The position numbers and the translations under genes are program-made. Below are positions 1 through 5,134 of a DNA stretch of 5,134 bases, piece by piece (position 1 is the stretch's first letter; each line of letters starts with the position of its first letter). Where the stretch lies: the NCBI GenBank assembly GCA_913052275.1, contig CAJXDX010000130.1, positions 1 through 5,134 of the forward strand, in the 5' to 3' direction. The notes below the pieces were generated by a model, which ran no database searches, was not told where the DNA came from, and saw only the letters and a program-made list of their open reading frames with translations. Source of the stretch: an uncultured Pseudomonadota bacterium. Lineage in GTDB: Bacteria; SAR324; NAC60-12.

Positions 1-13
1 ATAATGATATTCG

Positions 14-1930
14 ATGGTACAAAAACGTAAAAATAGGAAACTGAAAAGAGTTTTTCTGCCTATTATTGTATCCGCCTTAGTTATTATTTTATACCCATCC
101 TTGTTCCTTGAAGCTCAGGAACGCGTTAAATCGCTCAGTATACGACAGTTTGAAATAGAAGAATCGATACGCAATGGTCTCAAGTATTACCTCGAACCGA
201 AGGACTATGTCCTGCGTGTAAAGCTTTTTGGTGAGGAGCGAGCAATTAGTGTAGCTAATGAGACACTTCCCGGCTTTGGTCAGCTTAATGAGCCCAGCAG
301 CACAAGCGGCGCAAAATACTGGGAAATTACACGGATGCGTGTAGATTTGGTTATGCACAAAGAAGTTTCTCCGTCTGTAAGCACATACATAGGAGAAATT
401 GTTCCTATTCTCAGCGGAATCGATTACGAGCGTGGGGATGAACTGGTATTTGTTCCAATTTTACCGAGCGAGCCCTTTCCGCAACAGTCTGCCGTGCCTT
501 CAGCTGAAGATTTACCGGATGCAATGGTAAAAGCTTTACCGGAAGATGCACCTGCAACAGATGAGGCCGCAATGCAGCCTGAAGAGCCAGCTGCTGAAGA
601 AGGTGAAAAACCGCTTGAAGAAGAGCCATTTTGGATGAGAATGAGTGACATTGAAAAAATTCTTGCTGGAATGTTACTGGTACTTTTGCTTTTGTTTTTC
701 TGGGTACTTTGGAAATTAAGAAAAGTAAAACAAGTAGCTGTGGAACAAACAGGATTCCCTGCACTGATGCCGCCACAACCTCAAACACCTCAGCTTCCAA
801 ATGTTCCACAACAGGGTTTTGTTCCCCTGCCTGAGTCTCATGAAAAGATTGCTGAAAATAACGAACATCATGATTATCAGATTGATGACGCATTGATTAA
901 TGATGAAAACGAAAAACTTGTTCAAGAAATTGTTAAGCAGCTTATTGGTCGTGTGGATTGGAAACAGGAGCTGGTACAGGAGATGTCACGAGATAAACAA
1001 TCTATGGATATGCTTACCCAGTTTATAGCTACCCTGGGCTTGAGTTCATCGAGAAAACTCTTCTCTGAAACTATACCTCAAAACACTTTTCTGGATCTTG
1101 AAAAACTGGCAGAAGAGGCCCATCCTTCAGCTGAAGATTCAAATGCTGTCTTGAAGGACATTCAAAAATTTTTACTTACCAAGCAATTAACCGAGCCTGA
1201 ACAAAACAAGTCTAATCCATTTGCATTTATGGATCAGCTTACAACTTCGCAAATTGGTTTCCTTGTAAAGGATGAACCAGCCAAAATAAAAGCATTTGTT
1301 ATTGCACGTTTGGACAGTGAAGAAGCTGCTAAAATTATGCGTGATCTTTCGAAAGATGAACGTACAAATGTGGCTTTGGAACTAGGTAAACTGCACGAAC
1401 TTCCTCTTGAACTCGTGGAAAAAATTGGTTACAACCTTGCAGAAAAAGCGCGACATGTGCCTGATGAAGGCACTGTTGGTGTTGACGGAATAAAGTTCAT
1501 TGCAGATGTACTGGGAGATTTGGATAACTCAACACGACAGGAATTGATCAGCGGTCTGCGAACATCTGATATCAAACTAAGTGAAGACATAGAGAGTCAC
1601 TGCTTCATATTTGATTCAATTCCGGAAGTCCCGAAAGATATTTTGCTGGAAGTAGTTCGAAAGCTGCAGCCGGATGATGTAATTACTGCTATTTCCGGTT
1701 CAACATCAGAAATTAAGGAAGCAGCAATAATGTGCTTCCCTGAGAAAAGTCGTGCTGCCCTTGTTTCATCATTAAAATCAAAAACGCCTGATTCTGAAGA
1801 GATACGTAGTGCACGCAGGATGTTTACAGATGCAATGCGTGAAATGGCTGATGCCGGGAAGCTGGACCTGCAGGAAGTAAATACAAAATTTGCTCAAAGT
1901 AACTCTGAAACTCAATCTGAGCAGGTATAA
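14..1930 (+). CDS. FliF-FliG fusion-like inner-membrane motor/rotor protein
   Basis: Seen: 638 residues. A basic N-terminus (1-13) is followed by a hydrophobic helix (about 13-33), a region predicted periplasmic (34-213), a second helix (about 214-233) and a cytoplasmic C-terminus. Residues 45-150 resemble the third ring-building domain of FliF, ending in IDYERGDELVFVPI, like the RGD-V-V motif before the second FliF helix. Residues 153-207 are an acidic, proline-rich linker and 245-275 a proline/glutamine-rich one. From about 400 the protein follows FliG: NPFAFMDQL then a degenerate EHPQ (DEPA, 420-423), a GGVD-like block with IADVL (490-500), and CFIFDSI (530-536) matching MFxFEDL. A divergent FliG N domain may occupy 300-390. 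In-frame stops at 2-4 and 5-7 make ATG 14 the first possible start; no ribosome binding site is visible. Known: FliF forms the MS ring and FliG the torque-receiving C ring. Inferred: a membrane-anchored rotor-like protein. The FliG half is firm; the FliF half is weaker. Confidence 0.8.
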   Translation: MVQKRKNRKLKRVFLPIIVSALVIILYPSLFLEAQERVKSLSIRQFEIEESIRNGLKYYLEPKDYVLRVKLFGEERAISVANETLPGFGQLNEPSSTSGAKYWEITRMRVDLVMHKEVSPSVSTYIGEIVPILSGIDYERGDELVFVPILPSEPFPQQSAVPSAEDLPDAMVKALPEDAPATDEAAMQPEEPAAEEGEKPLEEEPFWMRMSDIEKILAGMLLVLLLLFFWVLWKLRKVKQVAVEQTGFPALMPPQPQTPQLPNVPQQGFVPLPESHEKIAENNEHHDYQIDDALINDENEKLVQEIVKQLIGRVDWKQELVQEMSRDKQSMDMLTQFIATLGLSSSRKLFSETIPQNTFLDLEKLAEEAHPSAEDSNAVLKDIQKFLLTKQLTEPEQNKSNPFAFMDQLTTSQIGFLVKDEPAKIKAFVIARLDSEEAAKIMRDLSKDERTNVALELGKLHELPLELVEKIGYNLAEKARHVPDEGTVGVDGIKFIADVLGDLDNSTRQELISGLRTSDIKLSEDIESHCFIFDSIPEVPKDILLEVVRKLQPDDVITAISGSTSEIKEAAIMCFPEKSRAALVSSLKSKTPDSEEIRSARRMFTDAMREMADAGKLDLQEVNTKFAQSNSETQSEQV

Positions 1931-1959
1931 GTAATTTTGAAGCATAAGTTGACTTACAA

Positions 1960-3033
1960 TTATTTTCCGTTGAGTTTTTCAGAATTTTGATTATTCAGTT
2001 CAGGAATAATTGACAAGACCATTTCCGGAGTAATACTGGTCAGGCATCGTAAATTGTCCGGATTGCTGCATCTGCCCCTTCCATCACGAGAACAGGGACG
2101 ACAGCTAAGCTTTTCCTTTGTTTCCATTATGGTGCTTTCCTTCAAAAACGGCGGGTAGCCAAATTCTCTAACTGTAGCCCCGAAAAATACTATTGCAGGA
2201 GTTTGCATTGCCTCTGCAAGGTGGCTTATTGAGGTGTCATTAGTTACAACAATTCTGGCATGTCTTAGCAGCTCTGCAGATTCAAGAGGTGTAAACTTTC
2301 CAGCCGCATTTATGACTTTACCTGAAAAATCATGTTCCAGCTTTGTATTTTCTGGTTCATTTGCACCTCCTACCAACACAACAGGACAATCCTGCTTGAT
2401 TAATTTTGAAATTAATTCCTGGAAATATTTCAATGGCCAGCGTTTCAGGGGGTATGAAGCAGATGCGCCAATGGCAATATACTTTTTTTGCAGAAGATTG
2501 TTTTTATTAAGAAAATTTTTTATTTGCATGACAGTGTTTTGATCTGGGAACAGCTCTGTGTGATTATTCAGTACCAGACTAGTCTGATTCTGCAAGGGGA
2601 GAAGCAGGTGCTGACGCTGGGAGGGAGTATTTTTTAGAAAATTAAGTTTGAAATTAATCAGTATACTTCTTTGCAAGCTCCGTTTTTTGATCAACCAAAC
2701 TTTAGGAGTTTTATGGAACCCGAATCTGGTTAAATTCCATACAATCCATATACTTCTCAGTGAGCGGTGAGCATCATAAACAAGGTCAAATTTTTCTTTG
2801 TGCAATTTTTTTATCAATTTATTCAGTTCACTGTAAGATTCTTTTCTTTTATGCCAAATGAAATGATCTATGTGAGGGTTATTGTTCAAAACTGAACCAG
2901 TTCCGGAAGAGGTTAACAAAGTGATTTCAGCATCTGGAAAAACACGTTTCAGCTCTCTGAAAATTGGTGTAGTCAATACCAAGTCACCCAATGCGCTGAA
3001 ACGAATTATTAGAATTTTGTTTGGTTTAACCAA
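1960..3033 (-). CDS. Family 9 glycosyltransferase, ADP-heptose:LPS heptosyltransferase type
   Basis: Seen: 357 residues, the usual length for the family. The N-terminus has the signature KILIIRFSALGDLVLTTP (6-23), with Asp17 at the position of the catalytic aspartate in WaaC/WaaF. The second Rossmann half has AIGASASYPLKRWP (187-200), VVLVGG (218-223), the nucleotide-sugar binding motif VTNDTSISHLAEA (263-275) and FFGATVREFGYPPF (283-296). Four cysteines follow (311, 314, 322, 330), a pattern common in this family. Known: these enzymes transfer heptose from ADP-heptose to the lipopolysaccharide inner core on the cytoplasmic face of the inner membrane. The start is a TTG: the upstream in-frame codons reach a TGA without an ATG, and AAAAGG lies just upstream with a short spacing of about four bases. 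The gene converges on the FliF-FliG-like gene and diverges from the 126-residue gene. Whether the sugar is heptose, and which linkage is made, cannot be told. Confidence 0.92.
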   Translation of the reverse strand: MVKPNKILIIRFSALGDLVLTTPIFRELKRVFPDAEITLLTSSGTGSVLNNNPHIDHFIWHKRKESYSELNKLIKKLHKEKFDLVYDAHRSLRSIWIVWNLTRFGFHKTPKVWLIKKRSLQRSILINFKLNFLKNTPSQRQHLLLPLQNQTSLVLNNHTELFPDQNTVMQIKNFLNKNNLLQKKYIAIGASASYPLKRWPLKYFQELISKLIKQDCPVVLVGGANEPENTKLEHDFSGKVINAAGKFTPLESAELLRHARIVVTNDTSISHLAEAMQTPAIVFFGATVREFGYPPFLKESTIMETKEKLSCRPCSRDGRGRCSNPDNLRCLTSITPEMVLSIIPELNNQNSEKLNGK

Positions 3034-3073
3034 CTCGCCTTTTGCAAATAAATTAAGTTTTCATGGAGTTTGC

Positions 3074-3079
3074 ATTGTA
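3074..3079 (-). promoter_or_regulatory. Candidate -10 element for the glycosyltransferase gene
   Basis: Read on the minus strand this is TACAAT, five of six matches to the sigma-70 -10 consensus. It would start transcription about 34 bases before the TTG start codon. No good -35 box lies 16-18 bases upstream, so an activator or the phased repeats just upstream may compensate. This is inference from a short motif in AT-rich DNA. Confidence 0.25.
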
Positions 3080-3083
3080 CCCT

Positions 3084-3119
3084 ATTCAAACATATTCAGC
3101 TAATATTCAACAGAATTCA
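3084..3119. repeat. Four ATTCA elements phased at one helical turn
   Basis: ATTCA begins at 3084, 3094, 3105 and 3115, giving steps of 10, 11 and 10 bases. Three of the four are followed by A. A fifth ATT at 3074 keeps the phase. The elements therefore sit on the same face of the DNA, between two divergent genes and immediately upstream of the candidate minus-strand -10 element. They could be an array of regulator sites or a curved upstream element. The spacing is seen directly; the function is inferred. Confidence 0.5.
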
Positions 3120-3129
3120 AACCTGAACA

Positions 3130-3510
3130 ATGAATGTAAACAACACAGATTTTACTTTTCATCTGAAAAATCAGCGATCAGGCAGCAAACAGTCATTTTC
3201 TGAATCTGACATTCAGGGACTTTCATTTCAGAATATTCGCAGTTTTCGACACAATTTTGAAAAAGGAATCACAACAATGCGCTCTTTCTTAGGAGATGAG
3301 CAACATCAGACAATGATTGTTGCAATGTATGAAGGAACAGAACAACTGCTAAATCAGAATGTATCAGAATTCGCAGTGTTGGAATATCTGGAAGGATTAA
3401 AATTGACAGCTAAAGAATTACGCCAACAGGGTATTTACGGCAATCAGTTTCGTACTGCACTTATGGAACATTCTGCTTCAACTGTTCGTGAACTGCTGCA
3501 CTCTTCCTGA
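3130..3510 (+). CDS. Hypothetical protein of 126 residues, no recognised family
   Basis: I do not recognise this protein. It is 126 residues with no signal peptide or membrane segment, so it is probably cytoplasmic. The first 45 residues are polar and rich in Ser, Asn, Gln and Phe, and may be disordered. From about 50 to the end it looks like a compact bundle of amphipathic helices (MIVAMYEGTEQLL, 62-74; FAVLEYLEGLKLTAKELRQQ, 81-100). No catalytic or metal-binding motif is evident. The ATG at 3130 has no clear ribosome binding site. An in-frame ATG at 3277 (Met50) follows AAGGA by nine bases and could give a 77-residue product limited to the helical part. It is divergent from the glycosyltransferase gene and its stop lies five bases from the stop of the PmbA-like gene. 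That the frame fills the gap between two real genes, with no overlap, and uses codons like theirs supports it as real. Confidence 0.65.
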   Translation: MNVNNTDFTFHLKNQRSGSKQSFSESDIQGLSFQNIRSFRHNFEKGITTMRSFLGDEQHQTMIVAMYEGTEQLLNQNVSEFAVLEYLEGLKLTAKELRQQGIYGNQFRTALMEHSASTVRELLHSS

Positions 3511-3520
3511 ATTTTTCAGG
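3506..3520. repeat. Perfect hairpin spanning both convergent stop codons
   Basis: CCTGAATTTTTCAGG is a six-base-pair perfect inverted repeat (3506-3511 with 3515-3520) around a three-base TTT loop. The left arm contains the TGA stop of the plus-strand gene (3508-3510). The right arm contains the TGA stop of the minus-strand gene (3516-3518 read in reverse). It could act as a small bidirectional terminator or an RNA 3' end stabiliser, but neither side has a T-tract, so classical intrinsic termination is not supported. Confidence 0.45.
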
Positions 3521-4874
3521 TACCGCTCACAACCATTTTATCAATTTTGAATGCCGGAGTGAGAATGGAGCTTCGTTCATCTACTTCATTCCCTATCATA
3601 TTTAAATTATTCAGCATTTCAGGAAATGTTCCGGCAATTGTAAACTCATTTACTGATTCGGCGAGTTTCCCGTCACGAATCCATATCCCTTGTGCCCCAC
3701 GAGAAAAATCCCCTGTGACAATATTTGCACCCTGACCGGACATGTAGGTTAAATATAAGCCGTTTTTCACACTGGCAATCAATTCCTCTTCAGGATACTC
3801 CCCAAGTTCAAGAATCAAATTGGAAATACCCCCCGAATGACCGTTGGAAGTCATTCCAAGTTTATTGGCGGAATATGTTGAAAGCATATAGTTTTTTAAA
3901 ACACCATTTTCGATCAACACTAAAGGTTTTGCTTCAACCCCTTCACTGTCGAAATGACGACTGCCCAATTTGCCCGGTAGAAGAGGATTATCAATCAAGT
4001 TGATTTTAGAATCTGCAATTGATTCATTCAGACGGTTCAGTAAAAAGGACTGCTTGCGAAAAAGGTTTTCTCCCATGAGGGCGGATGCGATTTTTCCAAA
4101 AAAACTTTGTGCCATTTCTGAACTGAAAATGACAGGAACTTCCTGGCTTGCAGGTTTTACTGCACCCAGTTTTCGCAAGGTTCGATGGCAGGCTTTATCC
4201 ACTATTTCTTTAGCTGGTGTCAAATTTTTGTGAAATCTTGTTGCGCTATACCAGCCGTCTGTTTGTTTCCGTCCTGTATTTTTGGTGTCTCCGTTGTCAG
4301 TAGAAGCTGATTGCACATCATCTGCAACCATTGAAACACCAAGACTAAATAAAGTTTTTGTCTCTCCTTCCAGAAAACCATTTGAGTCTGCATGCACAAT
4401 GTGAGAGATACTGTCTGAATAAAATGTTTGCTCTGTCCTCAGCCTCTTATCTGAATTGAAGGTCAACTGTTCCAAATCAAATGAAAATTTAATTTTTTCT
4501 TCAGAAGTTATGTTGTCAAAATCAGGATCTAGAAATTCCAGGTTGCCTGGTGCCCGTCCCTGCAACTTTGGGTCTGGCAGACTGTAAAATTCATCTTCAC
4601 CCATGTAAGGAAGAGTATCTATTGTTGAACGAATTAAAGGAGCTAAAGTTTCTAAACGTAAATCATTTGAGGATACAGTTGACCGGCGTTTTTTGATTGA
4701 GATTGTAAGGTGCACACCGGACGAGACAGATTCTTGAAGGGATTCTATTTTTTTTTCTCGAACATCTACCTGAAAAGAAGTTGAGTTTGCAAGGGAAACA
4801 GATGCCTTGTCAGCACCGTATTGATGTGCCAGATCAATAATATCTTTGGCAATACTTTTATGTTTATCTAACAT
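3516..4874 (-). CDS. pmbA: PmbA/TldE-family metalloprotease-associated protein
   Basis: Seen: 452 residues, full length for PmbA/TldE. Family features in order: an N-terminal domain with VDVREKKIESLQESVSSGV (36-54); VPVIFSSEMAQSFF (246-259); ALMGENLFRKQSFL (265-278); IDNPLLPG with FDSEGVEAKPLVLIENGVLKNY (294-329); YSANKLGMTSNGHSGG (334-349); and the C-terminal GLYLTYMSGQGANIVTGDFSRGAQGIWI (372-399) then FTIAGTFPEML (411-421). There is no HExxxH zinc motif, which separates it from TldD. Known: in Escherichia coli TldE (PmbA) pairs with zinc-bearing TldD to form a cytoplasmic protease that processes microcin B17 and degrades unfolded peptides. No tldD is visible here, so the partner must be encoded elsewhere. 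The ATG at 4874 has no strong ribosome binding site. A run of nine A bases lies in codons 40-43. Confidence 0.93.
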   Translation of the reverse strand: MLDKHKSIAKDIIDLAHQYGADKASVSLANSTSFQVDVREKKIESLQESVSSGVHLTISIKKRRSTVSSNDLRLETLAPLIRSTIDTLPYMGEDEFYSLPDPKLQGRAPGNLEFLDPDFDNITSEEKIKFSFDLEQLTFNSDKRLRTEQTFYSDSISHIVHADSNGFLEGETKTLFSLGVSMVADDVQSASTDNGDTKNTGRKQTDGWYSATRFHKNLTPAKEIVDKACHRTLRKLGAVKPASQEVPVIFSSEMAQSFFGKIASALMGENLFRKQSFLLNRLNESIADSKINLIDNPLLPGKLGSRHFDSEGVEAKPLVLIENGVLKNYMLSTYSANKLGMTSNGHSGGISNLILELGEYPEEELIASVKNGLYLTYMSGQGANIVTGDFSRGAQGIWIRDGKLAESVNEFTIAGTFPEMLNNLNMIGNEVDERSSILTPAFKIDKMVVSGT

Positions 4875-4909
4875 TATCAGTTATTTATAACTAAATATTT
4901 TCGTTCACT

Positions 4910-4937
4910 TTCATACATTAATTCCCTGCAATTTCAA
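4910..4937 (-). promoter_or_regulatory. Candidate sigma-70 promoter for pmbA
   Basis: On the minus strand TTGAAA (4937-4932) is separated by 16 bases from TATGAA (4915-4910), matching the -35 box at five of six and the -10 box at four of six positions. The leader to the ATG at 4874 would be about 30 bases. The placement fits the gene, but such matches are common by chance in AT-rich DNA. Confidence 0.3.
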
Positions 4938-4988
4938 ACAGATTTCCGCAGTTAATATGAAGACAGGAAAAGAAGTTGACTTGATTTG

Positions 4989-4994
4989 TATAAT
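4989..4994 (+). promoter_or_regulatory. Candidate -10 element upstream of tRNA-Arg
   Basis: TATAAT is a perfect -10 consensus and lies 63 bases before the tRNA. No -35 box is found at the correct distance: the nearby TTGACT (4976-4981) is only seven bases away. A start near 5001 would give a 5' leader of about 57 bases to be trimmed by RNase P. An alternative -10, TATGAT at 5012-5017, also lacks a matching -35 box. Confidence 0.25.
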
Positions 4995-5057
4995 ATGAGT
5001 TCAATAATCTGTATGATTAATTCACCTCTGACAATTCATAGGTTCAATTTGCCCTCG

Positions 5058-5133
5058 GCTCCCATAGTTTAACTGGATAAAATAGGGGATTCCTAATCCC
5101 TAGCTCCGCGTTCGAGTCGCGGTGGGAGCACCA
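5058..5133 (+). tRNA. tRNA-Arg (anticodon CCT), reads AGG
   Basis: A 76-base cloverleaf folds fully. The acceptor stem GCTCCCA (5058-5064) pairs with TGGGAGC (5123-5129) over seven pairs; discriminator A5130 and an encoded CCA (5131-5133) follow. The D stem GTTT/AAAT (5067-5070, 5080-5083) has one G-T and three A-T pairs, with the conserved GG at 5075-5076. The anticodon stem is GGGGA/TCCCT with loop TTCCTAA, so the anticodon is CCT at 5092-5094. The T arm is CCGCG-TTCGAGT-CGCGG (5106-5122). Position 8 is T and the variable region has only four bases (5102-5105). The amino acid is assigned from the anticodon. The gene ends one base before the window end, so a following tRNA or integrated element cannot be excluded. 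Confidence 0.96.
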
Positions 5134-5134
5134 T

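Noticed and set aside
411..925. Long open frames on the opposite strand and in other plus-strand frames inside the first gene.
   Set aside because: They overlap a clear coding frame and show low-complexity composition mirroring its acidic and proline-rich linkers; shadows of the real gene.
1931..1959. Possible terminator between the FliF-FliG-like gene and the glycosyltransferase gene (TAAG-TTGA-CTTA at 1945-1956).
   Set aside because: Only four A-T-rich pairs with no T-tract; too weak to call a terminator.
2234..3103. Plus-strand open frames opposite the glycosyltransferase gene.
   Set aside because: Antisense to a well supported gene with all family motifs; no independent support.
3547..4233. 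Three plus-strand open frames opposite the PmbA-like gene.
   Set aside because: They lie antisense to a full-length conserved family member and show no domain features of their own.
1960..4874. Reading the glycosyltransferase, the small protein and PmbA as one functional operon or novel system.
   Set aside because: The three genes are on alternating strands with no shared pathway; co-transcription is not possible in this arrangement.
4976..4994. TTGACT and TATAAT as a promoter pair for the tRNA.
   Set aside because: The boxes are separated by only seven bases, far below the 16-18 needed; only the -10 element was kept, at low confidence.

Overview
The window carries four protein genes and one tRNA. 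It looks like chromosome from an AT-leaning Gram-negative bacterium: one gene is a heptosyltransferase-type enzyme of lipopolysaccharide core synthesis, one is a flagellar-motor-like inner-membrane protein, and the tRNA gene encodes its own CCA end. The phylum cannot be fixed from this sequence. Nothing here looks like a transposon, phage, CRISPR array or plasmid.

Layout: (1) 14-1930, plus strand, a 638-residue membrane protein. Its periplasmic part resembles the last ring-building domain of FliF, and its cytoplasmic part resembles the rotor protein FliG. (2) 1960-3033, minus strand, a family 9 glycosyltransferase (heptosyltransferase type) with a TTG start. (3) 3034-3129, a divergent intergenic region with ATTCA elements spaced one helical turn apart. 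(4) 3130-3510, plus strand, a 126-residue protein of no recognised family. (5) 3516-4874, minus strand, a PmbA/TldE-family protein. (6) 4875-5057, a spacer with candidate promoter elements. (7) 5058-5133, plus strand, tRNA-Arg with anticodon CCT.

The genes alternate strictly in orientation (+, -, +, -, +), so within the window each is a separate transcription unit. Convergent pairs are packed tightly, with gaps of 29 and 5 bases. The glycosyltransferase acts on the cell envelope and PmbA/TldE proteins are usually part of a cytoplasmic protease pair; no shared pathway is evident.

The most notable item is the first gene. It appears to be a natural FliF-FliG fusion that keeps only one ring-building domain and has lost the acidic pair used for torque in classical FliG. 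This suggests a reduced or repurposed motor-like complex. The part of the locus left of base 1, which might show its partners, is not visible.
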